From a bacterium (GTDB taxonomy: Bacteria; UBA9089; JAHJRX01): 64,000 nucleotides of DNA. The notes under the pieces are model-generated. The model saw only the letters and a program-made list of their open reading frames with translations. It was not told the origin of the DNA and searched no databases. Positions 27,085 to 36,666 of this stretch are shown piece after piece (the stretch's first letter is position 1; each line of letters starts with the position of its first letter). Both the position numbers and the translations under genes were made by a program. Location of the stretch: the NCBI GenBank assembly GCA_018830565.1, contig JAHJRX010000056.1, positions 1-64,000 on the forward strand, in the 5' to 3' direction.

Positions 27085-27098
27085 AAACAAGGTAAGTT

Positions 27099-27216
27099 TT
27101 TAGCAATCAGCAGTCAGTTAAGTCTAACAAAATCAGGAAATAGGTGTTATTTCCTATGTCTAATTTTCGTTAATAACTAATAGATTAAAAACTGATGGCT
27201 GATACCTGAATGCTTA
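27099..27216. repeat. Intergenic repeat between etfB and etfA (family 2 with a MITE end)
   Basis: Left part AGCAATCAGCAGTCAG and right part CTGATGGCTGATACCTGA are imperfect inverted ends of family 2. Internally, 27147-27183 matches the right terminus of the 116-bp MITE-like element (TTATTTCCTATGTC, then TTTTCGTTAATAACTA). The stretch separates two genes that are normally adjacent. Confidence 0.55.
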
Positions 27217-27242
27217 CCAAATAAGGTGGCGAGGTTAAATAG

Positions 27243-28250
27243 ATGAATATTTCGGAAGAACTAAATAATTATCAAGGAATTTGGGTATTTGCCGAACAGC
27301 GGGAAAGAAAGATTCAAAATGTAGTCTACGAGTTATTAGGCAAAGGAAGAGAATTAGCTGATAAGTTAGAGACAGAGCTTAGTGTAGTCTTAATGGGAGA
27401 TGGCTGGGAAGATAAGTGCTTGGATTTAATTACTCACGGAGCAGATAAAGTTTATTTAGTCCAACATTCAAGATTAGAGAATTATACTGGTTGTATTTAT
27501 CCGAAGATGATGGCAGAACTTATTAGTCAATACAAGCCAGCGATGGTCTTAATAGGGGCTACCAGCATAGGACGAGCTTTTGCTCCTCAAGTAGCCGCTA
27601 AACTTAAGACCGGACTTACGGCTGATTGCACTGGTTTAGATCTTACGGAAAGTGGAGAGTTAGCCCAGACGCGCCCTGCTTTGGGAGGTAATATTATGGC
27701 TACCATTTTGTGTAAAAGTCGTCGTCCGGTAATGGCTACCGTTCGCCCTAAGGTAATGAAGAAGATAAAGGAAGATTTAAAAAGAAGAGGTGAAGTAGTT
27801 AAGATATTTCCAGAAATCAAAGAAGAAGATTTAAGAATAAAGATATTAAAGATAGTCAAGGAATTAGAGAGCAAAGTTAATATAGAAGAAGCAGAGGTAA
27901 TTGTTTCTGGAGGAAGAGGAATAAGGGAGGCCAAGAATTTTGCTTTATTAGAAGAATTAGCTAAAGCTTTAGGAGGAGTAGTCGGTGCTTCTCGGGCCGT
28001 TATAGATGCAGGCTGGATTTCTCATTATCACCAAGTAGGGCAGACAGGTAAAACGGTATCACCTAAACTTTATATTGCTTGTGGAATTTCTGGGGCTATT
28101 CAACATCTAATAGGTATGCAGACTTCAAAATGTATTGTGGCAATCAATAAAGACCCTCATGCTCCTATCTTTCAAATAGCTGATTATGGAATAGTAGGTG
28201 ATTTATTTGAAGTGGTTCCATTATTAACTAAGTCTTTAAAGGAAGGATGA
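27243..28250 (+). CDS. etfA: Electron transfer flavoprotein alpha subunit
   Basis: FAD-binding large subunit of ETF. The C-terminal FAD domain is recognisable by SGGRGIREAKNF, GASRAVIDAGWISHYHQVGQTG and the KLYIACGISGAIQHLIGM segment. 335 aa, complete. Starts at ATG 27243 behind AGGTGGCGAGG. Confidence 0.95.
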   Translation: MNISEELNNYQGIWVFAEQRERKIQNVVYELLGKGRELADKLETELSVVLMGDGWEDKCLDLITHGADKVYLVQHSRLENYTGCIYPKMMAELISQYKPAMVLIGATSIGRAFAPQVAAKLKTGLTADCTGLDLTESGELAQTRPALGGNIMATILCKSRRPVMATVRPKVMKKIKEDLKRRGEVVKIFPEIKEEDLRIKILKIVKELESKVNIEEAEVIVSGGRGIREAKNFALLEELAKALGGVVGASRAVIDAGWISHYHQVGQTGKTVSPKLYIACGISGAIQHLIGMQTSKCIVAINKDPHAPIFQIADYGIVGDLFEVVPLLTKSLKEG

Positions 28251-28347
28251 TAAAACTTCAGCCATTCTAATGATGGAATTTTATGGAACTAAATATTAGG
28301 AATAGGGGCTTGCCCTGAGATTATAATATCAAAATCAAAGAAATTCC

Positions 28348-28376
28348 TTGACAGTCTTAGACAGTCTTAGTAAATT
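28348..28376 (+). promoter_or_regulatory. Probable promoter of the Gld-type ABC operon
   Basis: TTGACA (28348-28353), 17-base spacer, TAAATT (28371-28376). The spacer contains the tandem CAGTCTTAGACAGTCTTAG. It lies 67 bases before the first gene of the exporter cluster. Confidence 0.55.
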
Positions 28377-28442
28377 TTAATAAGTTTACTAATTTAGTAG
28401 ACTAGAAAGTTAAATTTTAGAGATATTTAAAAATTAATTATA

Positions 28443-29399
28443 ATGATTAACGTCAAAAATATTACTAAAAGATTTGGGAATACTATAGCGATAGATAATA
28501 TCTCTTTTGAAGTAAACAAAGGAGAAGTTTTAGGTCTTTTGGGTCCCAATGGGGCAGGAAAGACCACCACCATGAGAATCTTAACTTGTTTCTTTCCTCC
28601 CAATAACGGAACAGCTACTTTAGCTGGTTATGATATTCTTGAAAACCCCCTTCAGGTAAAAAAGATAGTCGGTTATCTTCCAGAAAATGCACCTTTGTAT
28701 TTAAATATGAGTGTTCTGGATTACTTAGACTTTATCGCTAAAATTAGAGGATTTAAAGAGTTAGAAAGCAAGAAAAAGATTAAAGAGATGATTGAAGTTT
28801 GCAGCCTCCAAAAAGCAATAAGCAAAGATATTGGTGAGCTTTCTAAAGGTTATCGCCAAAGGGTGGGGTTAGCTCAAGCCCTGATTCATGACCCAGAAAT
28901 TCTCATCTTAGATGAACCCACGGCAGGGTTAGATCCAAGTCAAATTATAGAAATTCGTAAACTCATTAAAGAGATTGGAAAGAAGAAGACGGTTATTTTA
29001 AGTACTCATATCTTACCAGAAGTTTCGGCTACTTGTAGTCGAGTCTTAATCATTAATGAAGGAAAGCTGGTAGCTAGTGGCAGTCCTAGTGAGCTTATTA
29101 AGAAAGCTAAAGGAAAAGAAAATATTTATCTTACCATAAGAGGTCCCAAAAAGGAAATTAAAGATAAAATAGCTTTAGCAAAGGATGTCCTTACAGTAGA
29201 AGAGGTTAGCGAAAAAGATGATCTAACTACTTTTTTAGTTCAGGGTAAAGTTGGGGCTAATTTAAGTGAAGATTTATTTTTTTTAGCCAGAGATAATCAT
29301 TGGAGTCTTACTAGCCTTCATAAAGAAGAGTTAAATTTAGAAGATTTATTCTTACAGTTAACCACCAAGGAAGCTAATACGAGAGAAAATTATGAATAA
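28443..29399 (+). CDS. ABC transporter ATPase, GldA-like
   Basis: ATPase of an ABC-2 type exporter. Walker A GPNGAGKTTTM (about residues 35-45), signature LSKGYRQRVGLAQAL, Walker B ILILDEPTAGLDP, and H-loop STHILPE. The C-terminal extension after residue 220 is typical for GldA/NatA-like proteins. The neighbours are a GldF-like permease and a GldG-like protein, so this is the cluster's ATPase. In Bacteroidetes GldAFG is needed for gliding; elsewhere the substrate is unknown. No good ribosome site precedes ATG 28443. Confidence 0.9.
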   Translation: MINVKNITKRFGNTIAIDNISFEVNKGEVLGLLGPNGAGKTTTMRILTCFFPPNNGTATLAGYDILENPLQVKKIVGYLPENAPLYLNMSVLDYLDFIAKIRGFKELESKKKIKEMIEVCSLQKAISKDIGELSKGYRQRVGLAQALIHDPEILILDEPTAGLDPSQIIEIRKLIKEIGKKKTVILSTHILPEVSATCSRVLIINEGKLVASGSPSELIKKAKGKENIYLTIRGPKKEIKDKIALAKDVLTVEEVSEKDDLTTFLVQGKVGANLSEDLFFLARDNHWSLTSLHKEELNLEDLFLQLTTKEANTRENYE

Positions 29400-30105
29400 C
29401 ATCTTTATTATTCTTAAAAAAGAATTTAACAGTTACTTTAATTCCCATATTGCTTATATCTTTATCACTGTCTTTTTAGTTTTATCTGGTTGGTTATTTT
29501 TAAGGGGATTCTTTATTATCAACCAAGCTACTATGCGCGAGTATTTTGAGATCTTACCTTGGTTGTTTCTTTTCTTTGTCCCAGCAATTACCATGAGATT
29601 ATGGGCCGAAGAAAGTAACTTAGGAACTTTAGAAATCTTATTTACTCTTCCTTTGAAAAATTACGAAATTGTTTTAGGAAAATTCTTAGGTAGTCTCTTA
29701 TTCTTAATCTTAAATCTTTGCTTAACCTTCACTATTCCCTTAATAATAACCCTGGTAGGAGATCCAGACTTAGGACCTATCATTGGAGGTTATTTAGGAA
29801 CAATCTTGTTGGGAGGAGCTTATCTATCCATTGGCTTATTTGCCTCGGCTCTTACTAAAAACCAAATTATAGCTTTTATTATAGGAGTGGTTATTTCTTT
29901 CGCCTTATTAATCATTGGAGAAAACTTTATTCTCTTGTTTCTTCCCGATTCTTTAATCTTTATCTTTAAGTATTTAGGATTAGGAGTTCATTTTGACAGC
30001 ATGGGACGAGGGGTAATTGATAGCCGAGATATCATATGTTATCTTTCTTTCATTGCTTTCTTCTTATATCTTAATATTCGATTCTTAGAAAGTAAAAAGA
30101 ATTGA
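29392..30105 (+). CDS. ABC-2 permease, GldF-like
   Basis: 237-aa inner-membrane protein with six predicted helices, overlapping the ATPase gene by eight bases. The segment FVPAITMRLWAEESNLGTLE is the ABC-2 family loop seen in GldF-type permeases. The last codons are the first unit of a 47-bp tandem repeat. Confidence 0.9.
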   Translation: MNNIFIILKKEFNSYFNSHIAYIFITVFLVLSGWLFLRGFFIINQATMREYFEILPWLFLFFVPAITMRLWAEESNLGTLEILFTLPLKNYEIVLGKFLGSLLFLILNLCLTFTIPLIITLVGDPDLGPIIGGYLGTILLGGAYLSIGLFASALTKNQIIAFIIGVVISFALLIIGENFILLFLPDSLIFIFKYLGLGVHFDSMGRGVIDSRDIICYLSFIAFFLYLNIRFLESKKN

Positions 30106-30252
30106 TAGTCAAGACATAATATCTTATTTTTTTAGAAAGTAAAAAGAATTGATAGTCAAGACATAATATCTTATTTTTTTAGAAAGTAAAAAGAATTGAT
30201 AGTCAAGACATAATATATTACTTTTTCTTAGATCTTAGATCTTAGAAAGTAA
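30085..30252 (+). repeat. 47-bp tandem repeat of the gldF-like 3' end
   Basis: Units begin at 30085 (last codons and stop of the permease), 30132 and 30179, period 47 bp, with a partial fourth copy at 30242 after an interrupting TTAGATC repeat. All but the first are non-coding. They separate the permease from the next gene by 162 bp. Confidence 0.94.
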
Positions 30253-30267
30253 AAAGTAGGAATAAAG

Positions 30268-31821
30268 ATGGTCAGCCTTAAAAAACTTCAACATAAAATT
30301 AATTCTTTAACTTTAATCTTTATTTTCTTAGGCTTTTTAGGAGTCATTAATTATTTTTCTACAAAGTTATTCTTTAGATTAGACCTTACTGAGAATAAGG
30401 AATTTACGATATCTAAATCGACTAAAGAAGTCTTAAAGAACCTAGATGATCTAGTGAATATTAACCTCTACTTTTCTAAGAAATTGCCCCCTTATTTAGT
30501 AAACTTAACTCAAAAAGTAGATGATCTTTTAAAGGAGTATCAAATTTACTCTAAGGGAAAGATAAAGTTTAATTATTTAGATCCTTCCAAAGACCTAAAA
30601 TTAACGCAAAGTGCTCAACTGATGGGTATTCCTCAAGTCCAATTTAATATTATTGAGAAAGATAAAGCCCAAGTAGTCAATATTTACTTGGGTATAGCTA
30701 TTTTATATGAAGATAAGAAAGAAGTAATTCCTTTAGTTAAAGATACGGATAATTTAGAATATGAGCTTACTTCTAAGATTCTTAAATTAACTTCTCCTCA
30801 AATAAAGACAATTGGATTCTTAACTGGCCACCAGGAACATAGCATTTACCAAGATTATAATGAAATTAGAAATTTACTTGAAAAACAGTATAAAACTTGC
30901 GAGGTAAAGGTAGAAAATAACAAGACTAAAATTAATGTAAATACTTTAATTATTCCAGGACCAAAGGAAAAAATTCCAGAAGAAACAGCTTTAAAAATAA
31001 ACCAATTTATTATGGAAGGAGGGAAGGTTGTCTTTTTACTTGATGCCATTAAGATAGCCGAAGACTCCTTAAATGTTACCCTTAACAATGATGGTCTTGA
31101 CTTCCTTTTAAAAAACTACGGCGTAAGATTAAACAAAAATTTAATTTTAGATCGTAGTTATGCTTTAGCTTCTTTTTCTTCTGGGTTTGCTTACTTTACT
31201 TTACCTTATCCTTTATGGATTAAAATTTTAGCCGAAAATACAGCCTTAAATCATCCTATCATAAGTAAATTAGGTTCTTTAGTCTTTCCTTGGAGTGCCT
31301 CAGTAGAAATACTGCCTTCTTTGGATAAAAAGATAAAAGCTGTAGAATTAGTTAAAACTACAAAACATGCTTGGATTCAAGAAGAATCCTTTAATCTTAA
31401 TCCCCAACAATCTTTTATAAGTCCAAAGACTTCTCAAAGTACCTTAGCCCTGATGCTTAAGGGAAGATTTAAGAGTGCCCTTAAAGAAAAAGATAATATA
31501 ATTAAAGAATCTTCCCCGGAAGCTCAAATTGTCCTTATTGGAAATTCTAATCTTATTACTGATAATTTTATAAGACAATTTAATTTTAATAGTATCTTCT
31601 TCTTAAATATTATAGATTGGCTAAACTTAGGTGATAAATTAATAGACATTCGTTTAAAAGAAGTAATTGACCGTCCCTTAAAAGAGATAAGCGAATACAA
31701 TAAGTCTCTCTTTAAATTTATAGTTATGTTCTTAGCTCCTTTAGGAGTAATTATTTATAGTGGGATAAGATTTTATTTAAAAAACAAGACTAAGAAGTTA
31801 TTAGAGGTATACGAGAAATGA
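30268..31821 (+). CDS. GldG-like ABC-associated membrane protein
   Basis: 517-aa protein with one N-terminal membrane segment (about residues 14-36), a large periplasmic domain of the GldG/ABC_transp_aux type (from about 40; FTISKSTKEVLKNLDD, then VVFLLDAIK) and a C-terminal membrane segment (about 480-502). It accompanies GldA/GldF-type exporters. The stop overlaps the next gene as ATGA. Confidence 0.87.
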   Translation: MVSLKKLQHKINSLTLIFIFLGFLGVINYFSTKLFFRLDLTENKEFTISKSTKEVLKNLDDLVNINLYFSKKLPPYLVNLTQKVDDLLKEYQIYSKGKIKFNYLDPSKDLKLTQSAQLMGIPQVQFNIIEKDKAQVVNIYLGIAILYEDKKEVIPLVKDTDNLEYELTSKILKLTSPQIKTIGFLTGHQEHSIYQDYNEIRNLLEKQYKTCEVKVENNKTKINVNTLIIPGPKEKIPEETALKINQFIMEGGKVVFLLDAIKIAEDSLNVTLNNDGLDFLLKNYGVRLNKNLILDRSYALASFSSGFAYFTLPYPLWIKILAENTALNHPIISKLGSLVFPWSASVEILPSLDKKIKAVELVKTTKHAWIQEESFNLNPQQSFISPKTSQSTLALMLKGRFKSALKEKDNIIKESSPEAQIVLIGNSNLITDNFIRQFNFNSIFFLNIIDWLNLGDKLIDIRLKEVIDRPLKEISEYNKSLFKFIVMFLAPLGVIIYSGIRFYLKNKTKKLLEVYEK

Positions 31822-32774
31822 AGTTTAAGGGAACTTACTTCTCTTTAATGGTCTTAATTACTTTAGTCCTGGCTATCTTTATTACTAAAAAATGCTTTAA
31901 GGAAAAAGAAAGCTTACTTTTTCCAAACTTAGAAGTAGCTGAAATTTCTAAGATTACTATTTTAACTAAAGAAGATAAAGTAATTTTGGAAAAGAAAGCT
32001 AATGAATGGTTAGTTACTACTTCTTTAAATTATCCTGCCAATCCCCAGCAAGTAAAAGATCTTATTGATAAAATCAAGCATCTTTCTAGTAAGAATGTAG
32101 TCTCTATTAATCCTAAGAAAAAAGCCTTTTATGGATTAGATAAAGATTATCTAGAAGTAAGAGTTAGTAAGGCAAAAGATAAAGATATTTCTTGTTTTTT
32201 TATTGGTCAGAATGCTCCTGATTTTTACAGCACCTATATTCAAAAAAAGGATAGCCAAGAGGTAATCTTAATTAATGAAGACCTAAGAGGCATCTTTAAT
32301 AAAGGCAATACTTGTTGGCGAGATCGGACTATACTTAGTTTTAATCCTTGGGAAGTAGATCAACTTATCTTAAATAAAGAAGGAAAAGAAACTATTATCT
32401 CTTCAAAAAAAGAAGGTAAATTTAAAGATGGTAAATTTGAAGATGGTAAATTTGAAATAATTAAACCTGAAAAAATAGAAGCTAAAGAAGAAGTAGTAAA
32501 ATCTATCTTAGATGAACTCTCTAAACTTAAAACAGACAACTTTTATTTAGAAGATAACTTAAAAGTTTGTGGGTTTGACCGTCCCTGTTCTTTTATAAAA
32601 GTGATCTTTAAAAATAAATTAGAAAAGACACTTCTTGTTGGAAATGAGAATAAGAATGATCAAGCTTATTTAAAGAGAGAAGGCAGTTCTACTATCTTTT
32701 TAGTTTCAAAGTATCGTCTCAGTGACTTATTTAGGGAAATAAAAGACTTAAGAAAGGATCTTAAAAAAGAATAA
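31818..32774 (+). CDS. DUF4340 domain protein linked to the Gld-type exporter
   Basis: 318-aa protein with an N-terminal membrane anchor (about residues 7-24) and DUF4340-type beta repeats (ANEWLVTT, YPANPQQVKDLIDKI, YGLDK). DUF4340 proteins are the usual last gene of gldAFG-like operons outside Bacteroidetes; their role is unknown. A 15-bp coding tandem repeat (32415-32456) gives GKFKD-GKFED-GKFE in the middle of the protein. Confidence 0.85.
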   Translation: MKFKGTYFSLMVLITLVLAIFITKKCFKEKESLLFPNLEVAEISKITILTKEDKVILEKKANEWLVTTSLNYPANPQQVKDLIDKIKHLSSKNVVSINPKKKAFYGLDKDYLEVRVSKAKDKDISCFFIGQNAPDFYSTYIQKKDSQEVILINEDLRGIFNKGNTCWRDRTILSFNPWEVDQLILNKEGKETIISSKKEGKFKDGKFEDGKFEIIKPEKIEAKEEVVKSILDELSKLKTDNFYLEDNLKVCGFDRPCSFIKVIFKNKLEKTLLVGNENKNDQAYLKREGSSTIFLVSKYRLSDLFREIKDLRKDLKKE

Positions 32775-32793
32775 CTAAGTCGTAAGCACTTCG

Positions 32794-32820
32794 CTGTCAG
32801 CTAAAGCTAACAAAATCAGG
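32794..32820 (+). repeat. Fragment of family 2 intergenic repeat
   Basis: CTGTCAGCTAAAGCTAAC followed by AAAATCAGG, closely matching the internal segments at 4471 and 27111. Confidence 0.5.
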
Positions 32821-32870
32821 ATAGTTGATAATATAGCTTTAACCCTTAATTTTGAGAGGAGGAAGTTGTA

Positions 32871-33069
32871 ATGCCTATTGGACAAAAGGTGATGATAGGA
32901 TTTGTCCTGTGGGATAAAGAACTGCTCTGGCATCGGCCATAAGAAAGAATAAAGAACTCGAGGAAAGAGAGGAAAGGATAGAAAGGAAAGGATAGAGAGG
33001 GCTTTAAGGGAGATTGCCCTTAAAGACCAGAATGTTACAGAGGCATTAAAGCATGTAGGACTATTATAA
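32871..33069 (+). pseudogene. Probable decayed gene remnant between DUF4340 gene and gap
   Basis: A good ribosome site (GAGAGGAGGAAG) precedes ATG 32871, which encodes only 23 residues before TAA 32940-32942. In another frame the following bases read ERIERALREIALKDQNVTEA and end at TAA 33067-33069, which looks like the C-terminus of a real protein. The composition is more GC-rich than the surrounding spacer. A perfect 9-bp palindrome (CTTTAAGGG / CCCTTAAAG) lies inside. I read it as the two ends of a deleted and frameshifted gene; identity unknown. The rest of the 370-bp gap holds a repeat fragment and the gap promoter region. Confidence 0.4.
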
Positions 33070-33096
33070 GTTATAAAAGGCCAAGCCTATTTTATT

Positions 33097-33102
33097 TATA
33101 AT
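33097..33102 (+). promoter_or_regulatory. Possible -10 box before gap
   Basis: TATAAT at 33097-33102, 43 bases before the gap start, in a very AT-rich stretch; no convincing -35 at the expected distance. Confidence 0.3.
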
Positions 33103-33135
33103 ATTTTACATAATAATTACATAATAAATATCTAA

Positions 33136-34152
<1,017 letters not shown>

Positions 34153-34198
34153 CTTTATTGATTTTTCTAATCTTAATCAAGTTAAAAGGAGGTAAGGG

Positions 34199-35386
34199 AT
34201 GTTTGAAAAACTTACTATTAATGAGGTAGATCTTTTAGGAAAAAAGGTACTCATTCGAGTTGACTTTAATGTACCCCAAGATAAAGATGGTCACATCACT
34301 GATGATCGTAGAATTAGAGAAACTTTACCTACTATTAACTACGTTCTTTCTCAAAAAGCAAGAGTTATCTTAATTTCTCACTTAAGCCGACCAGAAGGTA
34401 AGGTAGTAGAAAGTATGCGGCTTAATCCTATTGCTAAAAGATTAAGCGAACTTTTAGGTAAAGAAGTTAAAAAGCTAGATGATTGCATAGGAAAAAAGAT
34501 AGAATTAGAGATTGATAAGATGGAAGAAGGAGAAGTTATCTTATTAGAAAATGTGCGGTTTTATAAAGAAGAAACTAAGAATGACCAAGTCTTTGCTCAA
34601 AAATTAGCTGCTTTAGGAGATATCTTTGTAAATGAAGCTTTTAGCGCTTCTCATCGAGCTCATGCTTCCGTGGCAGGAATTACAAATTTTGTTCAAAAAG
34701 CAGTAGCGGGGTTTCAAGTAGAAAAGGAGATTGAGTATTTAGGTAAAACCTTAATTCGCCCCAAAAGACCTTTTTTAGCTATTTTAGGAGGAGCTAAAGT
34801 TTCTACTAAGATAGGGGTAATAGACCATCTCTTAGAAAAAGTTGATGCGATCTTAGTTGGCGGAGGAATGGCTTACACTTTCTTAAAAGCCTTAGGTAGT
34901 TCTATCGGTAATTCATTATTTGAAAAAGCTGAGCTAGATGTGGCTAAAAAGATTTTGGAAAACAGCAAAAAATTAAGCACCCCTGTTTATCTTCCTGTGG
35001 ATCACTTAATAGTTAAATCAATTGATTCTTCCGAATACGGCAAAATAACAGAAGAAATACCAGATGGTTGGATGGGAGTAGATATTGGTCCGCAGACCAT
35101 CGATAATTATATTGCTAAGATACATAAAGCCATGACTATTGTCTGGAATGGACCGATGGGCGTATTTGAAGTAGAAGCATTTTCTAAAGGAACTTATGCC
35201 ATTGCCCAAGCTATCGCTAACCATAAACCTGCCACCACTATTGTTGGTGGTGGAGATTCAGGTGCCGTCATAGATAAATTAGGGATAGCAGATCAATTTA
35301 CCCATGTTTCTACTGCTGGAGGAGCTCGTTTAGAACTATTAGGAGGAAAAGAGCTTCCCGGAATTGTCGCTTTAACTAATAAGTAA
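34199..35386 (+). CDS. pgk: Phosphoglycerate kinase
   Basis: Makes ATP from 1,3-bisphosphoglycerate. RVDFNVPQDKDG near the N-terminus, SHLSRPEGK, ENVRFYKEE, GGAKVSTKI, and the nucleotide loop GGGDSGAVIDK near the C-terminus. 395 aa, with KNK-free C-terminus ending GIVALTNK. Follows gap by 46 bases with AAAAGGAGG. Confidence 0.97.
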   Translation: MFEKLTINEVDLLGKKVLIRVDFNVPQDKDGHITDDRRIRETLPTINYVLSQKARVILISHLSRPEGKVVESMRLNPIAKRLSELLGKEVKKLDDCIGKKIELEIDKMEEGEVILLENVRFYKEETKNDQVFAQKLAALGDIFVNEAFSASHRAHASVAGITNFVQKAVAGFQVEKEIEYLGKTLIRPKRPFLAILGGAKVSTKIGVIDHLLEKVDAILVGGGMAYTFLKALGSSIGNSLFEKAELDVAKKILENSKKLSTPVYLPVDHLIVKSIDSSEYGKITEEIPDGWMGVDIGPQTIDNYIAKIHKAMTIVWNGPMGVFEVEAFSKGTYAIAQAIANHKPATTIVGGGDSGAVIDKLGIADQFTHVSTAGGARLELLGGKELPGIVALTNK

Positions 35387-35393
35387 ACCTTAT

Positions 35394-35509
35394 TATAGCA
35401 CTTATTAATGAAAATTTGACATAGAGCAAATTAATTTGAGGGCAAACAAGTTTATCTTTTATTGCTCGGTATTATTTCCTATGTCCGGTTTTCGTTAATA
35501 ACTACTATA
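35394..35509 (+). mobile_element. 116-bp MITE-like element, copy A
   Basis: Termini 35394-35424 and 35479-35509 are imperfect inverted repeats of about 31 bp (about 25 matches), both beginning TATAG and ending GACATAG. The element carries no ORF. TA at both borders suits a TA target duplication as used by IS630/mariner-type transposases. Copies B (47290) and C (53020, inverted) are the same length within one base. Confidence 0.85.
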
Positions 35510-35578
35510 GATGTTTACTATCTAATAAGATAAAGATAAATTACGGTTACAAATTATTCTTAAGTTTTTCTTTTTTGA

Positions 35579-35847
35579 TATATGCAAACCATTAATTAAG
35601 TTGACATACCTCGTAGGGAAAATCCACCCCCTAACCCCCGCCAGCGGGGGACAGCCTCGTGGATGTCCGTTGGTTTCGTTGCCTTTTCGGACAAGGACAA
35701 GCCTATCCCCCGCCAGCGGGGGACAGCCTCGTGAATGTCCGTTGGTTTCGTTGCCTTTTCGGACAAGGACAAGCCTATCCCCCGCTGGCGGGGGTTAGGG
35801 GGTGGAAATACAACTATTATGTCAAATTATTTATCAGATTGCATATA
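35579..35847. repeat. GC-rich inverted-repeat element upstream of tpiA
   Basis: The core has perfect 28-bp inverted arms (35623-35650 and 35779-35806), each containing the hairpin CCCCCGCCAGCGGGGG, and two 72-bp direct units starting at 35635 and 35707 plus the final arm at 35779. The AT-rich flanks are also inverted: TATATGCAA and TTGACATA occur 13 bases apart at 35579-35608 and, complementary, at 35818-35847. The whole 269-bp block is thus one large palindromic element. G+C is far above the genome. The 497-bp gap between pgk and tpiA is filled by this and the MITE copy. Confidence 0.85.
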
Positions 35848-35883
35848 GTAACTATCATTGCTATCAAAAGAAAGGAAAAGGTT

Positions 35884-36639
35884 ATGCGAAAGCCTATCAT
35901 GGTTGGTAATTGGAAAATGAATTATCCTGTTTCTGAATCTTGTCATTTAGCTTTCCAGTTAGTAAAATCTCTATCTTCTGTAGAAGATGTAGAAGTAGTC
36001 ATCTGTCCTTCTTTCACTTCTCTTGATCCAGTAGCCAAATTAATTAAGAAAACTAACATTAAATTAGGTGCTCAAAATGTCTATTTTGAAAAAAAGGGAG
36101 CTTACACTGGAGAAATATCTCCTCTGATGTTAAAAGATCTAGGTTGTGACTATGTAATTGTGGGACATAGTGAACGAAGAAAGTACTGCCAGGAAGATAA
36201 TCCGATGATTAATCTTAAGATTAGAGCAGCTATTGAGGCTGATCTTTTCCCTATTTTATGTGTAGGGGAAAATTTAGAAGAACGAATAAGAGGAGTTCAT
36301 GAAGAGATTGTTTATATTCATATTACTGGAGGCCTTTTAAGTTTAAGTAAAAAAGAAGTCGAAAGAGTAACCATTGCTTACGAACCAGTATGGGCTATTG
36401 GCACAGGAAATACGGCTACCCCGTCCGATGCTCAAGCTATCCATAAATTTATCCGAGAAACATTAGCTAAGATTTATGATCAAGAATTAGCTAATCATGT
36501 TCGTATTCAGTATGGAGGAAGTGTCACTCCTGAAAATATCAGTAGTTTAATGGCTCAACCAGACATTGATGGAGCTTTGGTTGGCGGAGCAAGTTTAAAT
36601 GCTTCTTCTTTTGAAAAGATTGTCCAATATAAAGGGTAG
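35884..36639 (+). CDS. tpiA: Triosephosphate isomerase
   Basis: Interconverts the two triose phosphates. Lys11 (NWKMN), His95 (VIVGHSERR) and Glu167 (AYEPVWAIGTG) form the active site; YGGSVTPENI binds phosphate. The frame stays open upstream through the GC-rich repeat, but ATG 35884 with MRKPIMVGNWKMN and an upstream GAAAGG site is the true start (251 aa). Confidence 0.96.
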   Translation: MRKPIMVGNWKMNYPVSESCHLAFQLVKSLSSVEDVEVVICPSFTSLDPVAKLIKKTNIKLGAQNVYFEKKGAYTGEISPLMLKDLGCDYVIVGHSERRKYCQEDNPMINLKIRAAIEADLFPILCVGENLEERIRGVHEEIVYIHITGGLLSLSKKEVERVTIAYEPVWAIGTGNTATPSDAQAIHKFIRETLAKIYDQELANHVRIQYGGSVTPENISSLMAQPDIDGALVGGASLNASSFEKIVQYKG

Positions 36640-36666
36640 GTAAGCGAAGGATAGAAAGGAAAAAGT

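Noticed and set aside
35601-35798. 65-aa ORF with repeated SLPFRTRTSLSPASGG text, and the 75-codon upstream extension of tpiA
   Set aside because: Both are translations through the 72-bp GC-rich repeat; because 72 is a multiple of three the frames stay open by chance. TpiA clearly starts at 35884.
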